A stretch of 7,190 bases of DNA from Chloroflexota bacterium (lineage in GTDB: Bacteria; Chloroflexota; Limnocylindria; Limnocylindrales; CSP1-4), in the NCBI GenBank assembly GCA_021802185.1, contig JAKAAV010000114.1, positions 1 through 7,190 of the forward strand, in the 5' to 3' direction. Below, piece after piece: positions 1 to 5,665 of the stretch. Each line of letters begins with the position of its first letter. Position 1 is the first letter of the stretch. The notes beneath the pieces are model-generated. The model searched no databases and was not told where the DNA came from. It saw only the letters and a list, made by a program, of their open reading frames with translations. A program made the translations under genes and the position numbers.

Positions 1-6
1 CGTCGA

Positions 7-116
7 CGCATGTCGCGCAATCGGCGGCCTCCCGGGTCGTCGCGCGGGCGGGGCCCGCCGGCGCATGTCGCGCAATCGGCGGCCTCCCGGGTCTTCGCGC
101 GGGCGAGGCCTACGGA
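7..116. repeat. Two tandem copies of a 55-bp repeat at the left edge
   Basis: Two consecutive copies with a 55-base period lie at 7-61 and 62-116. The first 32 bases (from CGCATGTCGCGCAATCGG) are identical. A single G/T difference follows, and the copies diverge over the last ten or so bases. The second copy runs into the stop codon (110-112) of the PIN-domain gene, so the array sits directly at the 3' end of that gene. The array begins at the window edge and may continue to the left. The unit codes for nothing convincing and has no CRISPR-like spacer structure. Confidence 0.85.
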
Positions 117-514
117 ATCGTGGTCAGGGCATCCAGCGAGGCCAGGGGCACGATGCCCTCCGCCCCGCGTGCGAGCGACTCGTCGACCGTGACGAGCGCG
201 TCCGCCTGCAACTTCGCCACTGCAAGGTACTCGGCGTCCCGAATGGCATCCCATTCGTGGTCGTGCGCGATGTGCCAGGCCGTGCGCCGTGGGACCCGGT
301 CGCCCAGCAGGCGCATCTTGACCTCGGTCAGCCGCTCGTGCAGTTGCAGGGCCTCGTCCTCGGCGAGCTCGCCTCGTCGGACCCGCTCGTACAGCAGCTG
401 CAGGGCCTCCGCCCGCACCGCGTTGGGGGCCACGAGCTGGTGACCGGGCCGGACCTGCAGACCCACCGACACGATGTGCACCAGCGTGGGGGCATCGACC
501 ACGTACCGCGTCAT
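110..514 (-). CDS. PIN-domain protein, VapC-like ribonuclease (orphan toxin candidate)
   Basis: A 134-residue protein with the layout of a PIN-domain Mg2+-dependent ribonuclease of the VapC type. The N-terminal beta strand carries the first acidic residue (MTRYVVDAPTLVHIV, D7). E36 lies in NAVRAEALQLL, D93 in the helix RDAEYLAVAKL, and D111 in the C-terminal strand LVTVDESLA. Together these are the four conserved acidic positions of the metal site. The length is typical of VapC toxins, which cut tRNA or other RNA and are neutralised by a small DNA-binding antitoxin. The ATG at 514 was chosen because the PIN fold starts right there. The frame stays open to 703, but that stretch is low-complexity Pro/Arg/Ala and overlaps repeat DNA. 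No antitoxin-like gene lies upstream (515-1164) on the minus strand, so this may be a solitary PIN protein. An antitoxin left of the window is possible but would be downstream of it. The TAG stop overlaps the 55-bp repeat. The family call is firm; a toxin role is inference. Confidence 0.8.
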   Translation of the reverse strand: MTRYVVDAPTLVHIVSVGLQVRPGHQLVAPNAVRAEALQLLYERVRRGELAEDEALQLHERLTEVKMRLLGDRVPRRTAWHIAHDHEWDAIRDAEYLAVAKLQADALVTVDESLARGAEGIVPLASLDALTTIP

Positions 515-545
515 GGACGGCAGACCAACGGACGGGGCAACAGGC

Positions 546-608
546 GCCAGTGGCTGGAACGGCCGAGGTGCCGGTGGCGGGAACGGCCGCCGGTGGCTGC
601 AACGGCCG
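546..608. repeat. Three imperfect 20-bp direct repeats upstream of the PIN gene
   Basis: Three related 20-mers of the form GCCRGTGGCKGSAACGGCCG lie at 546-565, 570-589 and 589-608. They differ at one to three positions each and are unevenly spaced (24, then 19 bases). They lie 30-95 bases upstream of the PIN-gene start. This could place them in its control region, but the irregular spacing argues equally for a decayed repeat. No promoter boxes were recognised between them and the start codon. Confidence 0.6.
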
Positions 609-635
609 AGCGCCCGGTTGTCTGCAGTTGGAACG

Positions 636-701
636 GGCGCCGCACAGGCCGGACGACAGGGCGCCCTGTCGTCCGGACTTCGGCCTGGCGCCGCACAGGC
701 C
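636..701. repeat. Perfect 28-bp palindrome flanked by 15-bp direct repeats
   Basis: Bases 649-676 form an uninterrupted inverted repeat. The 14-base arm CCGGACGACAGGGC is followed immediately by its exact reverse complement, with no loop. The same 15-mer, GGCGCCGCACAGGCC, stands on the left at 636-650 and on the right at 687-701, so the palindrome is bracketed by direct repeats. No T-tract follows on either strand, so it is not a standard intrinsic terminator. It could be a binding site for a dimeric protein, a REP-like element or a remnant of a small mobile element. No coding sequence is associated with it. Confidence 0.85.
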
Positions 702-717
702 ACAAGTCAGCTGCCGA

Positions 718-835
718 TATCGTGCAGGTTGGCTCCGGGGGCGCGCAGGTCGCACAGTAGCGGCCGCGGTATCGTGCAGATTGGCTCCGGGGGCGCGCAG
801 GTCGCACAGTAGCGGCCGCGGTATCGTGCAGATTG
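718..835. repeat. 52-bp tandem repeat, two full copies and one partial
   Basis: Copies occupy 718-769 and 770-821, and the first 14 bases of a third copy occupy 822-835. The unit begins TATCGTGCAGRTTGGCTCC and includes a GCGGCCGC core near its end. The two full copies differ by only about one base (G/A in the CAGRTTGG section), which implies recent duplication or ongoing slippage. The repeats are directly adjacent with no unique spacer, which excludes a CRISPR array. They lie in the gap between the PIN gene and the small membrane-protein gene. Confidence 0.88.
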
Positions 836-1164
836 CCCTCGCATGGAACGTTATGTCGGATGTCAGGCCCGGACGAACAGCTGCCGGCTCGTTCGTTGCC
901 GGTTTCGGGCGCCGACTTCCCGGATTCGCTCCTGGGCGGCGTCCGAATCGTGCGTGGCGAGCGTCGGAGTGGCGCGCCAGGGGCGGTGAGGCGCGGCGGC
1001 GGCGCGATCGGGGCGCGGCGACCGCCGGAACGGCCATCCCGAAGCCATAACGTTCTGTACGGAGTCGATCTGCATGAAAGGGGCCGCCGGCGCCACGGGC
1101 GCGGGCGCGGGCGCCACGGGCGCGGGCGCCACGCCGCGTCAACGCCGCTGAGCAGGTCAGTAGG
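836..1164. other. Intergenic stretch without a convincing gene
   Basis: About 330 bases with no reading frame that looks like a real protein. A minus-strand frame (863-1132) reads as Ala/Pro repeats followed by Arg-rich sequence and is better explained by the short GGGCGCGGGCGC-type DNA repeats at 1087-1137. Two AT-richer spots stand out. GAACGTTATG at 846-855 and its exact reverse complement at 1046-1055 form a 10-bp inverted repeat 200 bases apart. An 18-mer at 1024-1041 recurs with one change just downstream of folE (5877-5894). No promoter, terminator or RNA gene was recognised. Confidence 0.5.
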
Positions 1165-1449
1165 TCAGCGCCAGGACAGACGGCTTGAGGCATCCCGATC
1201 GGGCCGATCATGGCGCGTGGGCGGCTCCCCTCCGACGTCGTCCTCGTAGATCGCCGGCGGCACCATCGGCGCGACTCCTCGGAGGCTTGCCGGGTACACG
1301 GACATGGCGGCCGCTGCGGACGTGGCCGAGGCGATGCCGTCGAGTCTCCGGTTGCGCCTGCCGATGAGGCGCAGCAGACCGCCGACCAGCACGACGAGCG
1401 CCGCGAGGAACACGACCGAGTACGACAGGAAGGCCATCAGGACGTCCAC
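1165..1449 (-). CDS. Small single-pass membrane protein of unknown function
   Basis: A 94-residue frame starting at GTG (1449), with an in-frame ATG four codons later (1437). No family was recognised. Residues 3-27 form one strongly hydrophobic segment (from VLMAFLSYSVVFLAALVVL) followed by RLIGRRNRR. That positive patch predicts a cytoplasmic C-terminus by the positive-inside rule. The tail has a hydrophobic-aromatic stretch (MVPPAIYEDDVGGEPP), then a charged Arg/Asp-rich end. Almost every codon of the first two thirds ends in G or C, as in the known genes here, which supports real coding. The last 15 or so codons lose that bias (for example CAT GAT, CGG GAT, TCA), so the C-terminus may be partly degenerate or frameshifted. 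No clear ribosome binding site precedes either start. It is isolated, with 300-650 bases of repeat-rich DNA on each side. Existence as a gene is probable, function unknown. Confidence 0.5.
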   Translation of the reverse strand: MDVLMAFLSYSVVFLAALVVLVGGLLRLIGRRNRRLDGIASATSAAAAMSVYPASLRGVAPMVPPAIYEDDVGGEPPTRHDRPDRDASSRLSWR

Positions 1450-1542
1450 GGCCTGACGCGACGGCAGTGCATCGGGTGGTCAAGTGCCAGGCGTCCTGGC
1501 CGCGTGGCCGCACCCGCGATGGATCAATCGACACGAGACAGC

Positions 1543-1669
1543 CGCGATCCGAGCCCCTGCCGGTCGCGGCCCGGAGCCCGTCAGGCGCCGCGATCCGAGC
1601 CCCGACCGACCGCGACCCGAGCCCCGGCCGGTCGCGGCCCGGAGCCCGTCAGGCGCCGCGATCCGAGCC
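1543..1669. repeat. 43-bp direct repeat with four copies of a 13-mer
   Basis: A perfect 43-base direct repeat occupies 1559-1601 and 1627-1669 (period 68). Its last 13 bases, CGCGATCCGAGCC, also occur at 1543-1555 and, with one change (CGCGACCCGAGCC), at 1611-1623. The motif is therefore present four times in 127 bases. The block lies 3' of the acyl-CoA dehydrogenase gene (stop at 1753-1755) and upstream of the small membrane-protein gene (start 1449), in a 303-base gap that otherwise holds nothing recognisable. The 13-mer is not palindromic and no T-tract follows it, so a terminator role is not indicated. Confidence 0.85.
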
Positions 1670-1752
1670 ACCCACCCGGCACGTTCGGAGCCGCCACCGC
1701 GTCACGTTCCCGAGCCGCGGCCTCGAGGCCGTCAGCGGCCATTCCCGAACCC

Positions 1753-2943
1753 CTACCCGAGATCCAGCCCCCGCAGCAGCTGCTCGGCCACGATCAGCCG
1801 GTGGATCTGGTTCGTGCCCTCGTAGATCTGCGCGCCCTTCGCATCGCGCAGGTACCGCTCCACGGGGTTCTCGCGGCTGTACCCCGCGGCGCCGAACAGC
1901 TGCACGGCGTCGCTCGCCACGGACATCGCCGCGTCCGATGCCGTCCACTTCGCGAGCGACGACGCCTCCGCGATCGGCTCGCCGCGGTCCTTCGCCCCGG
2001 CCGCGGCCCGCGTCATCGCCCGCGCGATCGCGACCCGCTGCGCCATCTCCGCGAGCATGAACCGCACACCCTGCTGGTTCGTCAGCGGCCCGCCGAACGC
2101 GCGCCGGTCGGACACGTAGCGGGCCGCCGCCTCGAGCGCCGCGCGGGCGATTCCGGTGCACGCGGCGGCGATCGAGATCCGCCCCTCCCCCAGCGACGAG
2201 AGCGCGATGCGATAGCCATCACCCTCGCCACCGAGACGGTTCGCGGCCGGCACCTCGGCTCCGTGGAACACGAGCTCCGATGCCGGGTTCGCCCGGATCC
2301 CGAGCTTGCGCTCCTTCCGGCCGAACTCGAACCCCGGCGTGCCCTTCTCGACGAGGAACGCCGTGATCGCGGACGGGCCGGCCTCGGGGTCGAGCGTGGC
2401 GAAGACGAGGTAGTTGTCGGCCTCGGGGGCATTGCTGATCCAGATCTTCGTGCCGTCCAGCCGGTACGCCGTCGGTGCGTCGGCAGGCCCGACCCGCGTC
2501 GCGCGCAGCCGGATCCCGGCCGCGTCGGATCCCGCCCCCGGCTCCGTCAGCGCGAACGCGCCCATGCGCACGCCACGGACCATCGGCGCCAGCCAGCGCT
2601 CGTGCTGGTCGGGTGTCCCCCACCGAGCCACCGGCGACTGTGAGAGCACGTGCACGCTGAGCGAGACTGCCATCGCCATGTCGACGGCGCCCAGCTCCTC
2701 CATCACGAGCGCCCACGTTCGGTACGGCAACCCGCCGCCACCGATCGACTCGGGGAACGGTGCGCCGGTCAGCCCCAGGCCCGCGAGCCCGTCGAAGAGG
2801 CGCCGTTCGTAGTGCTCGGTCTCGTCACGCTCGGCCGCGCCCGGCGCGATCTCCCGCTCCGCGAAGTCCCGCACCGTGTCGCGGACGAGCCGCTCCTCGT
2901 CGGTGAGCGCTCCCTCGAACACCGCGCCCCCCTGCTGCGCCAT
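1753..2943 (-). CDS. Acyl-CoA dehydrogenase (FAD-dependent)
   Basis: A 396-residue protein of normal length for the short/medium-chain and branched-chain acyl-CoA dehydrogenase family. It would introduce the alpha,beta double bond into an acyl-CoA and pass electrons to electron-transfer flavoprotein in the cytoplasm. The N-terminal helical domain (about 14-125) starts LTDEERLVRDTVRDFAERE. The middle beta domain carries the flavin/substrate motif ALTEPGAGSDAA (131-142) and KIWISN (166-171). The C-terminal helical domain has DRRAFGGPL (279-287) and ends with AKGAQIYEGTNQIHR (368-382). E375 of YEGT is the expected catalytic base, as in MCAD and SCAD. The ATG at 2943 sits at the usual family start; the frame stays open upstream only because it runs through hbd in another phase. 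The gene lies 41 bases after hbd and is last in the operon. Dehydrogenase next to hydroxyacyl dehydrogenase suggests beta-oxidation steps. Exact chain length or branched substrate cannot be read from the sequence. Confidence 0.95.
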   Translation of the reverse strand: MAQQGGAVFEGALTDEERLVRDTVRDFAEREIAPGAAERDETEHYERRLFDGLAGLGLTGAPFPESIGGGGLPYRTWALVMEELGAVDMAMAVSLSVHVLSQSPVARWGTPDQHERWLAPMVRGVRMGAFALTEPGAGSDAAGIRLRATRVGPADAPTAYRLDGTKIWISNAPEADNYLVFATLDPEAGPSAITAFLVEKGTPGFEFGRKERKLGIRANPASELVFHGAEVPAANRLGGEGDGYRIALSSLGEGRISIAAACTGIARAALEAAARYVSDRRAFGGPLTNQQGVRFMLAEMAQRVAIARAMTRAAAGAKDRGEPIAEASSLAKWTASDAAMSVASDAVQLFGAAGYSRENPVERYLRDAKGAQIYEGTNQIHRLIVAEQLLRGLDLG

Positions 2944-2984
2944 CTTCCGACGTCCGCCGCTCGAATCGCCGCCCGCACCCGACG

Positions 2985-3860
2985 CTACGACTTCGCCTCG
3001 CGTGGATACGTGTAGAACCCGCGCCCGCTCTTCTGCCCCAGGTAGCCGGCGTCGACCAGCTGGCGCAGGATCGGGGGCGGCGCGAACTGCGGCTCGTGGA
3101 ATCCCGCGTGCAGGACCTCCATGACGTGCAGGCAGATGTCCAGACCGATGAAGTCGGCCAGCTCGAGCGGGCCCATCGGATGGTTGAGGCCGACGCGAAC
3201 GCCCGTGTCGATGTCCTCCGGGGTCCCGAGTCCCTCCTCGTACGCCCGCATGGCCTCGACGAGGTACGGCATCAGCACCCGGTTCACGATGAACCCCGGC
3301 CGGTCCTTGCTGACGATCACCTGCTTGCCGAGCTCCGTCGCGAGCTCGCGGACGGCCGCTTCGGTCTCGTCCGACGTCTCCGCGCCGCGCACGAGCTCGA
3401 TGAGCGGCATGACGGGCACGGGGCTGAAGAAGTGCATCCCGACGAACCGCTTCCGGCGGCCCGGCCGGACCGCGGCCGCCAAACGGGTGATGCTGATCGA
3501 GCTGGTGTTCGAGGCGAGGATCGTGTGCTCCGGCGCGCGCTGGTCGAGCTCCGAGAACAGCGACCGCTTGACCGCCTCGTCCTCGAAGACGGCCTCCACC
3601 GCGAGGTCGCACTGCGCGATCGCACCCCCGAGCGCGTCGGCAATGCGGATGCGCTGGAGCGCCGCCTTCCGGTCGTCGTCCGTCATGCGACCCTTCGCGA
3701 CCGCCCGCTCCAGGTTGCCCGAGATCCGGCTGATCCCGGCTTCCGAGCGCGAGCGATCGGGCTCGTACAGGAACACGTCGTGACCGGAGACCGCGCACAC
3801 CTGGGCGATGCCGTGTCCCATCAGCCCTGCGCCGCAGACGAGGACCGTGTTGATGCTCAT
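2985..3860 (-). CDS. hbd: 3-hydroxybutyryl-CoA dehydrogenase (3-hydroxyacyl-CoA dehydrogenase family)
   Basis: A 291-residue soluble enzyme of typical length for stand-alone (S)-3-hydroxybutyryl-CoA dehydrogenases (Hbd/PaaH/FadB2 type). It interconverts 3-hydroxyacyl-CoA and 3-oxoacyl-CoA with NAD(P)+. The Rossmann fold starts at residue 5 with GAGLMGHGIAQ (G10, G12, G15), and E33 ends the second strand (FLYEPDRS), which favours NAD. Conserved catalytic positions are present: S120 in SNTSSISI, H143 in GMHFFSPVPVM, E155 in PLIELV and N193 in PGFIVNR. The C-terminal dimerisation domain has LNHPMGPLELADFIGLD (225-241) and ends GYLGQKSGRGFYTYP. The ATG at 3860 gives the canonical N-terminus. It lies 34 bases after meaB, and that gap contains TACCCT eight bases before the ATG, so the gene might also be transcribed from its own leaderless-type promoter. 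In the operon it would oxidise the product of hydration of the enoyl-CoA made by the neighbouring dehydrogenase. Confidence 0.95.
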   Translation of the reverse strand: MSINTVLVCGAGLMGHGIAQVCAVSGHDVFLYEPDRSRSEAGISRISGNLERAVAKGRMTDDDRKAALQRIRIADALGGAIAQCDLAVEAVFEDEAVKRSLFSELDQRAPEHTILASNTSSISITRLAAAVRPGRRKRFVGMHFFSPVPVMPLIELVRGAETSDETEAAVRELATELGKQVIVSKDRPGFIVNRVLMPYLVEAMRAYEEGLGTPEDIDTGVRVGLNHPMGPLELADFIGLDICLHVMEVLHAGFHEPQFAPPPILRQLVDAGYLGQKSGRGFYTYPREAKS

Positions 3861-3894
3861 GGCCCGGAAGGGTACTGCAGGCCCTTCGCCGCGA

Positions 3895-5109
3895 TCAGCC
3901 GGCGGGCCACTCCTCCAGCTGCGCGAGCACGCGGTCCGCCGCGGCGTAGGGGTCGATCTCGTGGTCGGCCATCGCACGCAGCATCTCGTCGACGGCGGGG
4001 CCGTGGCGCCCGTCGCGCAGCCGGGCGTGCAGCCGCTCGGCGATGACGGCGTCGAGCTGGGCGGCCGCGCGCGCGAGTCGTGCGGGCCGGAGGGCGGCCG
4101 CGTCCCGCTCCCCGTGCCTTCGGTCGAGCGCGGCCAGCAGCTCCGCGATTCCGTCGCCGGTCGGCGCCGTCACCAGCATCACCTGGGGTCGCTTCGGCCG
4201 GCGTCGTCCACGGGCCTCCGCGCGCCGGACCGCCTCCGCCTCGTCACTCGCCCCGACGGTCAGCATCCCCCGCAGCTGGGCCGCAGTCCGCTGTGCTCCG
4301 GGACGGTCGCCTTTCGTGACCACGACGATGTCCGCCACCTCGAGCAGTCCGGCCTTGATCGCCTGCACCTCGTCGCCCATCTCCGGCGCCTCGACCACGA
4401 CGGTCGTGTCGGCGATCGACGCGACCTCGACCTCGCTCTGCCCGGCACCGACGGTCTCGAGGAACACGACCGGGAAACCGGCCGCGTCGAGCGCCGCGGC
4501 GGCATCGACGGAGGCCGCGGCCAAGCCGCCGGCGTGTCCGCGGGAGGCCATCGAGCGGATGAAGACGTCGCGGTCGCCCGCGTGCTCCTGCATCCGGATC
4601 CGGTCGCCGAGGAGGGCGCCGCCGGTGATGGGGCTGGACGGGTCGATGGCGAGGACGGCTGCGGGCCGGCCCGTCGACCGGACGGCCCGAGCGAGCGCGG
4701 CGACGAGCGTGCTCTTGCCCGCTCCCGGGGCTCCCGTGATCCCGACGAGGTGCGCACGGCCGGACACCGGGTACAGCGTGCGCAGGGCTGCCTCGGCGAC
4801 GGACGTCCGATCCTCGATCTCCGTCAGCAGCCGGGCGAGGCTCCGTCGATCGCCGGCCAGGACACGCTCCGCGAGGTGGGCGCCACGACCGCCCGGAGGC
4901 GCGCCGGACGTGCCGGACGCGCCGGACGCGCCGGACGTCCCGGACGTGGGGGACGCGCCGGAGGACCCGGTGGAGCCGGAGGACCCGGACGCGTCGGAGG
5001 CGGCGATCGGCCCCTGGGCCGCCTCGGCGTCCGACTGGGCCGCGCTGAGGTCCGACTGGGCCCCCCTGACGTCCGACTGGGCCGCCGGGTCCGGGCCCGC
5101 ACGCGTCAC
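3895..5109 (-). CDS. meaB: Methylmalonyl-CoA mutase-associated GTPase MeaB, with repetitive N-terminal linker
   Basis: A 404-residue G3E-family P-loop GTPase (MeaB/ArgK) that gates cofactor loading and protects B12-dependent acyl-CoA mutases. The GTPase core covers about 78-335. It has Walker [10 protein letters not shown] (126-134), the magnesium/switch segment [20 protein letters not shown] (154-173), ETVGAGQSE (218-226) and the base-recognition loop TKGD (265-268), where most relatives have NKxD. A C-terminal helical dimerisation region follows. The start is GTG at 5109, overlapping the TGA of the B12-binding gene (GTGA), which implies translational coupling. There is no alternative start between the linker and LAERVLAGD (79-87), so the extension should be translated. 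Family members are usually about 320-340 residues. The excess is the first 75 or so: three heptads [21 protein letters not shown] (10-30), then a Ser/Gly/Ala/Thr-rich stretch (41-70) coded by 9-bp repeats. Adjacent hbd follows after 34 bases. The identity of the GTPase is firm; the role of the linker is unknown. Confidence 0.94.
   Translation of the reverse strand: MTRAGPDPAAQSDVRGAQSDLSAAQSDAEAAQGPIAASDASGSSGSTGSSGASPTSGTSGASGASGTSGAPPGGRGAHLAERVLAGDRRSLARLLTEIEDRTSVAEAALRTLYPVSGRAHLVGITGAPGAGKSTLVAALARAVRSTGRPAAVLAIDPSSPITGGALLGDRIRMQEHAGDRDVFIRSMASRGHAGGLAAASVDAAAALDAAGFPVVFLETVGAGQSEVEVASIADTTVVVEAPEMGDEVQAIKAGLLEVADIVVVTKGDRPGAQRTAAQLRGMLTVGASDEAEAVRRAEARGRRRPKRPQVMLVTAPTGDGIAELLAALDRRHGERDAAALRPARLARAAAQLDAVIAERLHARLRDGRHGPAVDEMLRAMADHEIDPYAAADRVLAQLEEWPAG
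4900..5082. repeat. In-frame short repeats coding the MeaB linker
   Basis: Two adjoining repeat blocks lie inside the 5' end of meaB. At 5020-5082 a 21-bp unit carrying GTCCGACTGGGCC occurs three times and codes the AQSD-containing heptads. At 4900-4989 a 9-bp unit related to GCGCCGGAC recurs and codes Ser-Gly-Ala/Thr triplets. All unit lengths are multiples of three, so copy-number changes would lengthen or shorten the linker without breaking the frame. Confidence 0.85.
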
Positions 5110-5516
5110 GCCGTCTCGCGCGGTCGGACGTTCGCTCGGAGGTACTCGGCGACCTCGCCGATCGTGGTCCCGGGGCCGAACACGCGATCGACGCCCGCCT
5201 CGCGGAGTGCAGGCACGTCGTCGTCCGGGATGATCCCGCCGGCCGTCACGAGCACATCGCCGAGCCCCTCGTCGCGGAGCGCCCGGCACACCCGCGGCAC
5301 GAGCGTCATGTGCGCGCCCGACAGGATCGACAGGCCGACGACGTCCACGTCCTCCTGCAGCGCCGCGGACGCGATCATCTCGGGCGTCTGTCGCAACCCG
5401 GTGTAGACGACCTCGAACCCCTCGTCACGCAGGCCGCGGGCCAGCACCTTGGCGCCGCGGTCGTGCCCGTCGAGGCCAGGCTTGGCGATGAGGACCCTGA
5501 TCCGTCGCTCAGTCAT
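5106..5516 (-). CDS. Cobalamin-binding (small) subunit of a B12-dependent acyl-CoA mutase
   Basis: A 136-residue stand-alone B12-binding domain, the usual size for the small subunit of split acyl-CoA mutases (methylmalonyl-, isobutyryl- or 2-hydroxyisobutyryl-CoA type). It starts [20 protein letters not shown] with the DxHxxG motif D16-G-H18-D-R-G21; H18 would be the lower axial cobalt ligand. Further cofactor-contact motifs are GLSILSG (61-67) and [11 protein letters not shown] (90-100), followed by the final helix [11 protein letters not shown]. Such subunits pair with a catalytic large subunit of roughly 500-560 residues, which is not in the window. The ATG at 5516 was preferred over the upstream ATG at 5528 because the domain begins there and because TATGAT ends seven bases before it, which fits a leaderless start; no Shine-Dalgarno is visible. 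Its TGA overlaps the GTG of meaB, so chaperone and client domain are co-translated. The domain call is firm. The exact mutase type is inference: methylmalonyl-CoA is the default, and 2-hydroxyisobutyryl-CoA is a real alternative given the neighbouring hbd. Confidence 0.93.
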   Translation of the reverse strand: MTERRIRVLIAKPGLDGHDRGAKVLARGLRDEGFEVVYTGLRQTPEMIASAALQEDVDVVGLSILSGAHMTLVPRVCRALRDEGLGDVLVTAGGIIPDDDVPALREAGVDRVFGPGTTIGEVAEYLRANVRPRETA

Positions 5517-5523
5517 CGCGCCG

Positions 5524-5529
5524 ATCATA
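5524..5529 (-). promoter_or_regulatory. -10-like box TATGAT, leaderless-type promoter of the mutase operon
   Basis: Read on the minus strand, TATGAT is one base from the sigma-70 type -10 consensus. It stands in a very GC-rich background and is followed by seven bases and then the ATG at 5516. That spacing would put the transcription start at or next to the start codon. No good -35 hexamer lies 17 bases upstream (GCAGCG). The box is a direct observation; promoter function is inferred. Confidence 0.45.
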
Positions 5530-5665
5530 CCGTCGCGGCCGCGCGCCGCTGCCTTCACGGCGCCGCTGCCGTGGCGGGAGGAGCTGGTCGGCCATCTCTC
5601 ACCGGGTGAGCGGCAGACGTGCCGGGACGTTGTACCGGAAAGGCTCGAGGCTGGAAGAGGCCGCG

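Noticed and set aside
649..676. Palindrome as an intrinsic terminator
   Set aside because: It has no loop and no T-tract on either side, and it is upstream rather than downstream of the nearest gene.
515..703. Upstream extension of the PIN-domain frame to an ATG at 703
   Set aside because: The extra 63 residues are low-complexity Pro/Arg/Ala read through repeats and half of the palindrome; the PIN fold starts at 514.
718..835. CRISPR array
   Set aside because: Units are directly adjacent with no unique spacers, only 2.3 copies are present, and no cas gene is nearby.
863..1132. Minus-strand frame with an Ala/Pro-Val repeat start
   Set aside because: The repeat comes from GGGCGCGGGCGC-type DNA, no ribosome binding site or domain is seen, and it contains the 18-mer found in other non-coding places.
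1210..2643. Plus-strand open frame (477 codons) opposite the acyl-CoA dehydrogenase
   Set aside because: It has no recognisable motif, is Arg/Pro-rich and lies antisense to a full-length enzyme. It also crosses the repeat block at 1543-1669.
2944..3798. N-terminal extension of the acyl-CoA dehydrogenase frame through hbd
   Set aside because: The same bases code hbd in another phase with all catalytic residues. The family start is at 2943.
5110..5289. Longer MeaB starting at 5289
   Set aside because: The added residues are antisense-like Arg-rich sequence inside the B12-domain gene. The GTG at 5109 gives the typical stop/start overlap.
3808..5406. Long plus-strand open frame (532 codons) opposite meaB and the B12 subunit
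   Set aside because: It is antisense to two genes with clear catalytic motifs and its composition is Arg/Gly/Asp-rich. Such frames are expected opposite strongly GC-biased genes.
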